The notes under the pieces were generated by a model that worked only from the letters and a program-made list of their open reading frames with translations, searched no databases and was not told where the DNA came from. A program made the position numbers and the translations under genes. Positions 1 through 8,563 of a stretch of 64,000 nucleotides of DNA are shown here, one piece after another. The stretch is from contig NZ_QUZZ01000014.1 of NCBI RefSeq assembly GCF_003545695.1, positions 1 through 64,000 on the forward strand. Direction: 5' to 3'. Position 1 is the stretch's first letter; each line of letters starts with the position of its first letter. The stretch comes from Taibaiella helva. GTDB taxonomy: Bacteria; Bacteroidota; Bacteroidia; Chitinophagales; Chitinophagaceae.

Positions 1-2930
1 CTGACACCGGTGGCCGGCGACCAATGGTAGCTGTATCCGCTAGTCCCGATGGCGACAATGGGCACGACAGCACCCTCGCAGACGACAGTATCGTTAGTGA
101 TGATATCCAGGACCCTGGGCGCCCGGTCGATATGGACCGTATCCGTCGCCGAGAAGCCGCAGATACCGGGTATGGTATCCTTGACCACGACCCAGTAACG
201 ATTGCTGGCCGTAGGGTCAACGGTAATGGTAGCCTGGTCGGGTGGGCTGAGGATGCCGGTAGCAGGTCCCCACTGGATCGTATTGTTGGGAGATGGGTTG
301 TGAATGGTTACGCTGATATCGATCGAGGGCTGGCTGCCGCAAATGGTGGTGTCCCTGACCGTTATATCGGGTAGCTCAGTTTTCAGCACGGTAACGGTCA
401 TGTAAGCGGTATCGTCCTTAATACAGGCCGAATCGTTATGCGCATACAACGTTATGGTGAATACGCCGGTAGTGGTATAGGTATGAGTAGGCGTAGAGGT
501 GGTCACCAGCGGGCTGCCGTCGCCGAAATCCCACTGATAAGTAGTGGCAGCTGCTGCTGTAGGCGAGTTGGTCTTGTTGACCATCTTGATCGTATAGGGC
601 ACGCAGCCGGTATCTTTCCTGTTAACAGTAGTGTCGAGCGCAAAATTGGAAATGACCCCCGTAGCCTCAAAGTCGAATTTAAAAGTAATGATATCCTGAC
701 CGGTAGTCTGCCTTGTGGTCGACCAGGCCCCCGGCGTGATCAGGGAAGGTGTTCCCCATCCGCCTGTAGTGCTGTTGCATATGGAGTGGTACACCACGCC
801 ATTGGGATCGAGCCTGTTGTTGCCTACGTGCACATGGTCGCCGCCTGCGCCGAAATAGGAACCATACAGCAGGTCCTGGAAGTTGGGCTTCAGCACGCAG
901 AACCAGAAGGGCAGGTTGTCATCGGTCGACGCGGCATCTGCTGTGGTGGGCAGGCCGGTAGGCGCCAGCATTCCTGTCACATAAGTATTGCCGCATACAT
1001 CGACCAGGAAGCCGTCGGGGAAGAAGTGACTGAAGCCCGCACCCGATCCCACGATGGTAGACAGTTGCGAGGTGCTGAGATCAGGGCTCAGCCTGTCGAT
1101 GAATACATCTCCTCCGCCGATGGAGTACACCCCTGCCGATACGGTATAAGCGCCGTCGGTACGGCCGAAGGCAAATACCCTGTCGGTCGCATCCACCTGC
1201 ACGGCCACCACCTGGTCGGAGTTGCCGGTACCCATATAAGTGGAGCGCATAATGGCGCCGCTGGTGGCGTTAATAATAGAGACGAAGCCGTCCAGGCTGC
1301 CGCCGGCGCTGGGGGCAACGGTGGTTTTGGCTCCTGCAGTAGTGGGGAAGTCGGTGCTTTGCGTAACACCACCGATCACCAGATTGCCGGCGCTGTTGAA
1401 TTGCGTGGAGAAGACGCCGTCATTGCCATTGCCGCCGATATAGGAGCTGTACAGCAGGTTGGAGCAGGTAGGGTCCAGCTTGCAGATCACACCGTCGGTG
1501 GTGCCTGCGCCGGAAAGGGTAGCCTGCTGGGCATTGGTGGAAACGGGAAAATCAGTCGATTTTGTATTGCTCACGAGCCATATATTACCGGTGGCATCGG
1601 TGTTGATCTCTACAGGACTGGTTGTATGCTGGGAGAAGTTATCGCCATTGTTACCAAAGAAGCCGCCGTTCAGGCTGCTGAAGTTGAAGGTATTCGGCTC
1701 AGAGGAGGAGCCACCGAGATAGGTGGCGCCGATAAGGGCGGTACCGGTGCTGTTGAAGTGCGCAACGAAGAGATCAACCACGCCGCCCAGGGTGTTGTCG
1801 ATGCAGCCGGCAGTAGTGGGTATATTAGACGACTGTGCGCTGCCGGCTATGATCAGCTCGCCCAGGTGATTCACTTTCATGGTATGCACAAATTCAGGTC
1901 CCGTGGTGCCGCCGTAATAAGTGGAGTACACCAGGGCATTGCCGAGCGGGCTGTATTTGTTGATCCCCACGATAAAGTTGCCGAAGGCGCTGTAAGCAGG
2001 TTGGAAAGCCGGGCCGAAGGAGGTGGGCCAGCCTGCGCCGCCTGCGCCGCTGCCGGCATAGGCATTACCATCGTCATCGTAGGTGGTGCTGAAGCCATAG
2101 AAACCGCTGCCGCCGGCGGTGGCGCCGCTGTAGGTGGCAAATACCAGGGTAGGGTCGATCACCAGGGGATACTGGTCATTATAGCCCTCGGGAAAGGCGA
2201 AGCTGAGCTGGCCTTTTTCAAAAACATAACGGGAAGGCACCGGTACTTCCCTGCCATTGATCATCTGGTAAGAATAAGGCGCCTGCTCGATCACTTCGTT
2301 CACCGAAGTTTTGACCTTCAGGTTGCCCTCCGGGGTCAGCTCGGGCTGTACCCCTTCAAAAGCCAGGCGGATTTGCGCCGTATTGGCGCCGGGCTTCACA
2401 ATGAAATCGTACTTCAGCAAGTTGTTCTTGCTGTAGACCGCTACATCGATGCCGTTGTATACATCGAGCTGCATCACTTTGCCGAACAAGCCCACATTGC
2501 CCGCCCATTTTGAAGGGTCGTTACCAATGAAATAGTTGTGATAAGCGCTTCTTTTGTTTTCCTGTTTATAGGCGATGCCGTTGTTGGCGCCGACAAAGTT
2601 TACACGATAAGCATGGGAGCGGATGACTTCTTTGCTCAAGTCGACGCCGCTCTGGTGGCCGAGCTCATGGAAACGTTCCATGTCGTCAGCGCTCAGGTAG
2701 TTGTATACAAATCCACGGTCAGTGACAAACATTACGCCGCCGGGCAGCTCGGCCTTGAATCTGGCTTCCGCTACCCATTGCCCCTTGTTCTCGATAAAAT
2801 CAAGCCCTGTTTTCTTCGCGGACTTGGGTATCGCTGCGCTGGCCGGATGCTTGGTCCGGGCAAATGCCCAGGAGGTACTGAGCAAAAGCAAAAAAAAGAG
2901 CAAGGTCTTTTTAGGAAAATATGAGCTCAT
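1..2930 (-). CDS. Giant secreted SBBP/PKD-repeat protein, 3' end cut by window edge
   Basis: The frame opens at an ATG at 2930 and stays open to position 1, so the C-terminus lies outside the window (about 976 codons visible). It begins with a signal peptide (MSSYFPKK, a Leu-rich core, then SWAFAR) and the motif GLDFIENKGQW, shared with the next gene and typical of the N-terminal domain of SBBP beta-propeller proteins. A long stretch of SBBP-like repeats follows (YIGGNGND, YSTYYGG-type turns). A PKD domain sits near 430-650 (YQWDFGDG followed by HTYTTTGVFTITLYA), and further Ig-like segments run to the edge. By analogy with its paralog at 3238-8403 it should end in a T9SS type B sorting domain, which cannot be seen. 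Likely exported to the cell surface; the ligand or role is unknown. The tandem paralog to its right is in the same orientation. Confidence 0.85.
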   Translation of the reverse strand, partial: MSSYFPKKTLLFFLLLLSTSWAFARTKHPASAAIPKSAKKTGLDFIENKGQWVAEARFKAELPGGVMFVTDRGFVYNYLSADDMERFHELGHQSGVDLSKEVIRSHAYRVNFVGANNGIAYKQENKRSAYHNYFIGNDPSKWAGNVGLFGKVMQLDVYNGIDVAVYSKNNLLKYDFIVKPGANTAQIRLAFEGVQPELTPEGNLKVKTSVNEVIEQAPYSYQMINGREVPVPSRYVFEKGQLSFAFPEGYNDQYPLVIDPTLVFATYSGATAGGSGFYGFSTTYDDDGNAYAGSGAGGAGWPTSFGPAFQPAYSAFGNFIVGINKYSPLGNALVYSTYYGGTTGPEFVHTMKVNHLGELIIAGSAQSSNIPTTAGCIDNTLGGVVDLFVAHFNSTGTALIGATYLGGSSSEPNTFNFSSLNGGFFGNNGDNFSQHTTSPVEINTDATGNIWLVSNTKSTDFPVSTNAQQATLSGAGTTDGVICKLDPTCSNLLYSSYIGGNGNDGVFSTQFNSAGNLVIGGVTQSTDFPTTAGAKTTVAPSAGGSLDGFVSIINATSGAIMRSTYMGTGNSDQVVAVQVDATDRVFAFGRTDGAYTVSAGVYSIGGGDVFIDRLSPDLSTSQLSTIVGSGAGFSHFFPDGFLVDVCGNTYVTGMLAPTGLPTTADAASTDDNLPFWFCVLKPNFQDLLYGSYFGAGGDHVHVGNNRLDPNGVVYHSICNSTTGGWGTPSLITPGAWSTTRQTTGQDIITFKFDFEATGVISNFALDTTVNRKDTGCVPYTIKMVNKTNSPTAAAATTYQWDFGDGSPLVTTSTPTHTYTTTGVFTITLYAHNDSACIKDDTAYMTVTVLKTELPDITVRDTTICGSQPSIDISVTIHNPSPNNTIQWGPATGILSPPDQATITVDPTASNRYWVVVKDTIPGICGFSATDTVHIDRAPRVLDIITNDTVVCEGAVVPIVAIGTSGYSYHWSPATGV

Positions 2931-3164
2931 TAGTACTCGCTTTTTTTATAAAAGAATGTATACAATATCAAAATAAATACACAAAAACGAACGGTTTTTG
3001 ATGAAAATATAAATTAAATGTAAAAATTTAATTTCTGTAAATTGTAAAGAGCTGATTTTGGTTTTTAAACAAAAAAACAAAATTGCAGGCTTTTGTTGCC
3101 AGTGAAATCATTTTGTGCACCGTCCTTCCTGGTCCGGTTTACTTCCTGCTGTTTTTCCCTGTTT

Positions 3165-3207
3165 AAAAAATGAAATCCCCCATCTTCCATTTAGACGGGG
3201 GATTTTT
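3165..3207 (-). terminator. Rho-independent-type hairpin after the 1721-aa secreted protein
   Basis: AAATCCCCC (3173-3181) pairs with GGGGGATTT (3197-3205). Read on the minus strand the hairpin is followed by CATTTTTT. It sits about 30 bases past the stop of the gene ending at 3238. The rest of 2931-3237 is AT-rich upstream sequence of the gene starting at 2930; I see no coding signal there. Confidence 0.7.
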
Positions 3208-3237
3208 AAAATTGGTATAGTGGAAAGGCATCTTTTT

Positions 3238-6200
3238 TTAACGGAGAAGCGTCACATTGCCTTTTTTGACAAAGGGCACGCCTTTGTCGGTTACCGCCTC
3301 GATGCTGTAAACGTACACGCCCATGGGCTGCGGCTGTCCGTTGAAGGTGCCGTCCCAGCCTTCCTCGATATTGCTGCTGCTGTACACCTTATTGCCCCAG
3401 CGGTTGAATACAGCAAATTCTTTCAGCCTGGCAATACCTCGTTTGGCGGGTTTGAAGAGATTGTTGGTTCCGGATGGTGCGAAGGCGTTGGGCATATCGA
3501 TCACGGTTTCGTTAACGAGCACATCGATCGAATCCAGGACGATGCAGCCGGTTTCGGTCGTAGCCGTTACGAAATATCTTGTCCGCACAGCAGGCGACAC
3601 TATGGGATCGGCGATATTGACGCCGCTGAGACCCGATGGCGGGAACCATTTGAAATACGATGCGTTGGTGCCCGGTTCAAGATGGTACTGCTCGCCGGAA
3701 TAGATCGTAATGCTATCAGGCATATTGATCGTTGCCTGCGGGTACACCCTCACGCTGACCTTCTCGGTGTCGAGACAGTTGTGGATATCTTTAATGAGTA
3801 CCGTATAATCGGTGCTGGTCTGCGGTGTGGCAACAGGAGCAGCTGAAGTCGCATCAGACAGGCCGTCGGCCGGTGTCCAGGTATAGCTGACACCTCCGCT
3901 GGCCCATAGCGGCGCCTCGCTGCCGGGGCAGTAGCCCGTATCGCTGGCTGCTGCGCCAAAGCCGCCGGGGAATACATTGATGTGGACCTTGGCGCTGTCG
4001 GAGCAACCGATCGGTGTTTGAACATACAGTTGGTAAGTCACGCTGGTGTCCGCTACCAGGCTGGTGTTGGGACCGGTCGGCGCCGTAAGGTTAGGCGTCG
4101 CCGGCGTCCAGCGGTATTGGTAGTCGTTGCGGAATGGCGTAACACCGGATTCCAGCGCTACTTCCGTCCACTGGCAGACATCTTTGTCCGGAGACACTGT
4201 CAGCTTGGGTATTTTCTGGACCTCGATCTTGAACAGTACGGTCGTATCGGGGCAAGTCTTATAACGGCCGGTAAGGCTGAATAGCGTGGTTTCGTTTACT
4301 TTGATCGTCGGGTTCAGGATGGTTGAGTCGCTTACACCGGTATTGGGGTACCAGCGATAGCTGTAGGCGGGTGTGCCTGTGGCATTGACCTGCACCGTAG
4401 CGCCGTCGCATATCGCCGTATCGTTGTTCAGGATATCCAGCACCCTCGGCGCCAGGTCTATGTGCAGGGTGTCGGTGGTCGACAGGCCGCAGATGCCGGG
4501 TATCGTATCTTTTACCGTTACCCAATAGGCATCATGCAGGGCCGGATCGACGCTTACGGTCGGCTGGTTATTGGGACCGAAAATACCGTTGGCGGGTCCC
4601 CAGACAATGGTATTGTTAGGCGTGGGATTATTGACGACGACGGACAGGTCTATTGCCTGCTGGTTGCTGCACAGGATCGTATCCTTCAGGGTAAGATCGG
4701 GAGTAAATACTTTCAGCACTCTTATCTTCATGGTAGCGGTATCTTCTGTGATGCAGGTATTGGGGTTGATCGCATACAGGATGATCGTATAGGTACCGGA
4801 ATCGGTATAGGTATGGCTGGGATTGGTCGCGGTTACGGTGCCGGTATTGTCGCCGAAATCCCATACGTAGCTTACTGCCGCGTTGGAAGTATTCACCATC
4901 GTTACGGTATAGGGAGCGCAGCCTGTGTCGTTGACACCGGGCGCCAGCTCAAAGTTGGAACGCACACCGGTTGCCTCGAAGTTGAACTTGAAGCTGATGA
5001 TGTCCTGGCCTATCGCGGGATTCTTGTTCTGGGCCCAGCTGGTGGCGGTAGTACCGGGATAGGTATTGTTGCTGCAGCAGATAGAGTGGTATACGATGCC
5101 CTCGGGGTCCATACGGCTGACGCCACAGTGCCCATGGTCGTTACCCACACCAAAATAAGAGCCGAAGAGCAGGCCGGTAAAGTCTGGCTGGAGCACACCG
5201 AACCAGAACGGCGCGGGATTGGTCTGGTAGGCATCGGTCGACAGCGGCATGCCGTTCTGGGCGTAGTATCCCGCTACATATACATTGCGGCAGATATCCA
5301 CCAGGAAGGCCGACGGGAAGAACTGTCCGGCGCCCTGGGGGTTGCCCACCCTTGTCGACAGCACAGATGCTGACAGGTCGGGGTTGAGCTTGTCAATGAA
5401 CACGTCGCCGTTATTGGCACTTTCCCATACGCCGGGGCTGATGGGATAGGTACCCAGTGTACGGCCCAGCACATAAACATTATCGCCGGCATCTACCTGC
5501 ACGGCTACAGCATGATCGGTTGCAGTAGTACCCAGGTAGGTAGCGCGGTCGAGGTTGCCGCTGTTGGGATCGATAAGCGAAACATAACCGTCCTGGCCGC
5601 CACCGGGTGCAGCAGTATGCAATACACCGGCAGTGGTGGGGAAATCTGCGCTTGTTGTAATGCCGCAGAGCGCCAGCTTACCCGAATTGGTAAACTCGAG
5701 GCTTGTAGGCGAATCATCGCCCGCACCGCCGATATAACGGCTGAACAACAGGTCGTCGCAGGCGGGATTCAGCTTGAACAGCACCACGTCGATACCTCCG
5801 TTAAGCGTATTGGTATAAGGTCCGTTCAGCGTAAGGGTAACAATACTGTCACATCCCGAAGTCGCAAAAGTATCTGTATAGACGCCCGGCGCAGTCAGCA
5901 CTGTCGTGCCGAAAAGATAAGTACCGCCCGGGCACAGGCTTTCCGTTATATTATTGGTGATATAAGGATTTACACTGGCAGTGATCGTGACCACGCTGTC
6001 GCAGGTAGCGGTCGGGAAAGTCTGGATGTAAATACCCGCCGTACTGATGGTCTGCGACCCGAATTGGTAAGTCGTGCCGGGACACAGGGTGACGGGGAAG
6101 GCATTAAGGATATTGGGCTTTACGGTCAGCTCCACGGTAACAATGCTGTCGCAGCCTGCCGTTGCGAAGGTATCCACATAGGTGCCGGCTGTGGTCAGTA

Positions 6201-8403
6201 CCTGCGAGCCGAAGGGGAAGCTGCCATTCACACAGATTGTCGGTGTAATGGTATTCCGTATATAAGGCCTCTCCTTCAACCGCAGGATAACGATGCTGTC
6301 ACAGGCCGCAGTAGCAAAGGTATCCCGGTAGGTACCCGGCTCGTTGAGTACGGCATCGCCGAAGGTATAGCTGCCGCCGGGACAGAAGCCCGCGGTCACG
6401 GTATGAACAGTATAGGTCCCGCTGTTGAGGAACAGTGTCACGATACTGTCGCAGCCGTTGAAGTTTTTGAACGTATCGGTATACATACCTGCGGCAGTAA
6501 GCGAGGTATCGCCGAAGCGGTAGCTTCCTCCTGCGCATACAGTCTCGTTCAGGGTGTCGCGCAGGTAGGGATTGACGGTCAGGGTCAGGGTAACAATACT
6601 GTCGCAGCCCGCTGTGGCAAAGGTATCCTTATAAGTACCCGATGCCGTCAGGATGGTCCCGCCAAAATTATAAGCGTTGCCGGCGCAAACCGTAGCCACA
6701 ACTGAATTGGTGATCAGCGGGTTTACCGTCAGGTTCAGTGTTACGATACTGTCGCAGCCGGAAGTAGCGAACGTATCTACATAGTTGCCGGTAGTGCTGA
6801 GAAGCGTTCCGCCGAAATTATAAGTGCTGCCCTGGCAAATGGTATGGTTAAAGGTATAAGTCTTATAAGGAGCCGCAATCAGGTGCAGGGTGACGATACT
6901 GTCGCATGCGGCAGTGGTAAAGGTATCTTTATATACACCGGCAGTGGTCAGCACGGTGGTGCCGAAAGTGTAGCTGGTGCCGGGGCACAGTTTTTTGTAA
7001 ACTGTATTGGTCGTATAAAAAGTGCCGGTCTGCGTGGGAAAATCATTGGAATTGGTATTGCCGGCCACCCAGATATTGTCCTGCTGATCGAAGGTGAGCT
7101 CCAGGGGGCTGGAAACACCGGCATTATTATCGGTGATCGGGTTGGTAAAACCAAAGCTGAAGGCCGTTGGCTCTACGTTATCGCCGCCCATATACGTCGC
7201 CCCGATCAGGTCGGTGCCCGTACCGTTGAAGTGTGCGACGAAGATATCGGAGCCGCCGTTAAGCGAGTTGTCGTAGCAGCCGGTAGTTACCGGCAGGTCA
7301 ATGGAATTGGTGCTGCCCGCAACAACCAGCTCGTCGGCATTATTCACGCGCATCGCATGAGCGAAGTCGGTGCCCGAGCCGCCGTAATAAGTGGAATAGA
7401 TCAGGGTGCTGCCGGTGGCATTGTATTTGTTGATGCTCACGTCCCTTACACCGCCGAAAGTAGTCTGGAAGGCATTGGTAGTCGTAGGCCAGCCCAGGTG
7501 GTAGGCGCCGGAGGAAGCATACATATTGCCCTGGGCATCGTAAGTAGAGCTATAAGCATAATAGCCGTTGCCGTTACCGCCGCCACCGCCGCCGCTGAAA
7601 GTAGCGAATACCAGCACCGGATCAATTACGAGCGGCAGGCTCTTGTCATATCCTTCGGGAAATTCAAAGCTTACTTTATTGCCGCTGATCTTGTAGCGGG
7701 ACTTAACCTCCTGCTGGCGGCCGTTGATCACCTGGTAAGAATAGGGCGCCTGCTCGGTGATCTCGTTCACCGAGGTCTTGATACGCAGATGTCCCTGCTC
7801 GGTGAGCTGGGGCTTTACGCCTTCGTAAGCGAGCACGATCTGCGCCGGATCGGCGCCCGGCGCTACAAGCAGGTCGTATTTCATGGCGTGTTCCTTGCTG
7901 TACACGGCCATATCAATACCATTGTAGATACTTTTTTGCACTACTTTCCCGAAAACGGAAACACCACCGGCCCAGTGGGCGCGGTCCTTACCGAGGAAAT
8001 AGTTCACATAGTAGCCGCGTTTTTCATCCGGTGCGCTGCGCACACCAGCCAGGGCGCCTTCAAATGAAACCGAGTAAGCATGCCCGTGCACGATCTCCTT
8101 GTCTACATTTTTGTTTTTTTCATGCCATAGCTCATGCAGCCTTGCTACCTCTTCCTGGTTGTAATAGCTATACATAAAGCCGTTCCCGGTCAGGAACACG
8201 GCGCCTCCCGGCAGCTCAGCGCCATAGCGCGCGCGGGCATCCCATTGGCCTTTATTCTCAATGAAATCAAGGCCAACTTTTTTTACATTGATTTGTCTTT
8301 GGCCGGTAGCAGGATGAGAATGGGAGCCTCTGGCAAAAGTGGTCATGCAGGAGCATAGCACAAGAAAGATGCACAATGCATTTGAGTAAATACATTTTTT
8401 CAT
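3238..8403 (-). CDS. Giant secreted protein: SBBP propeller, eight-repeat insert, PKD/Ig domains, T9SS type B tail
   Basis: 1721 residues. A signal peptide (residues 1-25, ending TTFARG) precedes the N-terminal SBBP-associated domain (VGLDFIENKGQW near 46) and SBBP-type repeats (TYYGGSGTD, TYMGGDN). Residues about 470-862 are eight tandem Cys-containing repeats (see the repeat feature), after which propeller sequence resumes (SRYIGGAGDD). A PKD domain lies near 1140-1225 (YVWDFGDN, then HTYTDSGTYTI). Several Ig-like segments follow. The last 90 residues are a gliding-motility-associated/T9SS type B sorting domain (DMPNAFAPSG, FNRWGNKVY, GWDGTFNGQ, PMGVYVY, KGNVTLLR), so export through the type IX system to the cell surface is expected. 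It is a tandem paralog of the gene ending at position 1, which lacks the repeat block. A hairpin terminator follows the stop. Function probably adhesive or structural; that is inference. Confidence 0.93.
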   Translation of the reverse strand: MKKCIYSNALCIFLVLCSCMTTFARGSHSHPATGQRQINVKKVGLDFIENKGQWDARARYGAELPGGAVFLTGNGFMYSYYNQEEVARLHELWHEKNKNVDKEIVHGHAYSVSFEGALAGVRSAPDEKRGYYVNYFLGKDRAHWAGGVSVFGKVVQKSIYNGIDMAVYSKEHAMKYDLLVAPGADPAQIVLAYEGVKPQLTEQGHLRIKTSVNEITEQAPYSYQVINGRQQEVKSRYKISGNKVSFEFPEGYDKSLPLVIDPVLVFATFSGGGGGGNGNGYYAYSSTYDAQGNMYASSGAYHLGWPTTTNAFQTTFGGVRDVSINKYNATGSTLIYSTYYGGSGTDFAHAMRVNNADELVVAGSTNSIDLPVTTGCYDNSLNGGSDIFVAHFNGTGTDLIGATYMGGDNVEPTAFSFGFTNPITDNNAGVSSPLELTFDQQDNIWVAGNTNSNDFPTQTGTFYTTNTVYKKLCPGTSYTFGTTVLTTAGVYKDTFTTAACDSIVTLHLIAAPYKTYTFNHTICQGSTYNFGGTLLSTTGNYVDTFATSGCDSIVTLNLTVNPLITNSVVATVCAGNAYNFGGTILTASGTYKDTFATAGCDSIVTLTLTVNPYLRDTLNETVCAGGSYRFGDTSLTAAGMYTDTFKNFNGCDSIVTLFLNSGTYTVHTVTAGFCPGGSYTFGDAVLNEPGTYRDTFATAACDSIVILRLKERPYIRNTITPTICVNGSFPFGSQVLTTAGTYVDTFATAGCDSIVTVELTVKPNILNAFPVTLCPGTTYQFGSQTISTAGIYIQTFPTATCDSVVTITASVNPYITNNITESLCPGGTYLFGTTVLTAPGVYTDTFATSGCDSIVTLTLNGPYTNTLNGGIDVVLFKLNPACDDLLFSRYIGGAGDDSPTSLEFTNSGKLALCGITTSADFPTTAGVLHTAAPGGGQDGYVSLIDPNSGNLDRATYLGTTATDHAVAVQVDAGDNVYVLGRTLGTYPISPGVWESANNGDVFIDKLNPDLSASVLSTRVGNPQGAGQFFPSAFLVDICRNVYVAGYYAQNGMPLSTDAYQTNPAPFWFGVLQPDFTGLLFGSYFGVGNDHGHCGVSRMDPEGIVYHSICCSNNTYPGTTATSWAQNKNPAIGQDIISFKFNFEATGVRSNFELAPGVNDTGCAPYTVTMVNTSNAAVSYVWDFGDNTGTVTATNPSHTYTDSGTYTIILYAINPNTCITEDTATMKIRVLKVFTPDLTLKDTILCSNQQAIDLSVVVNNPTPNNTIVWGPANGIFGPNNQPTVSVDPALHDAYWVTVKDTIPGICGLSTTDTLHIDLAPRVLDILNNDTAICDGATVQVNATGTPAYSYRWYPNTGVSDSTILNPTIKVNETTLFSLTGRYKTCPDTTVLFKIEVQKIPKLTVSPDKDVCQWTEVALESGVTPFRNDYQYRWTPATPNLTAPTGPNTSLVADTSVTYQLYVQTPIGCSDSAKVHINVFPGGFGAAASDTGYCPGSEAPLWASGGVSYTWTPADGLSDATSAAPVATPQTSTDYTVLIKDIHNCLDTEKVSVRVYPQATINMPDSITIYSGEQYHLEPGTNASYFKWFPPSGLSGVNIADPIVSPAVRTRYFVTATTETGCIVLDSIDVLVNETVIDMPNAFAPSGTNNLFKPAKRGIARLKEFAVFNRWGNKVYSSSNIEEGWDGTFNGQPQPMGVYVYSIEAVTDKGVPFVKKGNVTLLR
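5818..6996 (-). repeat. Eight tandem about 49-residue repeats (CxG..Y.FG ... GCDSIVTL) inside the secreted protein
   Basis: On the minus strand the protein shows eight copies of one unit. Each starts LCPG/ICQG/VCAG/FCPG, continues Y.FG..(V/I)L...G.Y.DTFAT and ends (S/A)GCDSIVTL.L.VNPY. The anchors LCPGTSYTFG, ICQGSTYNFG, VCAGNAYNFG, VCAGGSYRFG, FCPGGSYTFG, ICVNGSFPFG, LCPGTTYQFG and LCPGGTYLFG mark the copies. Each has two Cys about 30 residues apart, which could form one disulfide per module. Copy 6 has Asn where the others have Gly-adjacent Pro/Ala (CVNG), and copy 4 has FKNFNGCDS instead of FATAGCDS. Such units are common in surface proteins of this phylum, usually as extended stalks. Confidence 0.9.
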
Positions 8404-8527
8404 GGGGCGAATGCTGTTTGATACTGGTTATGTCTTGGTCGCTAGGGTAGAAGACATGGCGCAGAATCGATTAGTTGGGTGATCTTTAACATTTCCCGGG
8501 AGCTTTGGCCCGAATTGCTGCGGGGTA

Positions 8528-8557
8528 TTGACTTTATGGGAAATTTGAATAATTTTG
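8528..8557 (+). promoter_or_regulatory. Bacteroidota-type promoter of the GH3-family gene
   Basis: TTG (8528-8530), a 19-base spacer, then TAATTTTG (8550-8557), an exact match to TAnnTTTG. Transcription would begin about 7 bases further, almost at the ATG at 8564, giving a very short or leaderless message. Confidence 0.6.
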
Positions 8558-8563
8558 GACCAC

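Noticed and set aside
438-2513. 691-codon plus-strand open frame opposite the left-hand giant gene
   Set aside because: It lies wholly antisense to a gene with a signal peptide and clear SBBP/PKD domains, and its translation has no recognisable domain; long antisense frames are expected where GC is biased to third positions.
5818-6996. CRISPR-like array
   Set aside because: The DNA repeats are about 147 bases long, in frame, diverged, and code for a conserved peptide module, not short identical repeats with spacers.
6844-8067. 407-codon plus-strand open frame opposite the 1721-aa protein
   Set aside because: Antisense shadow of the propeller region; no start context or protein family.
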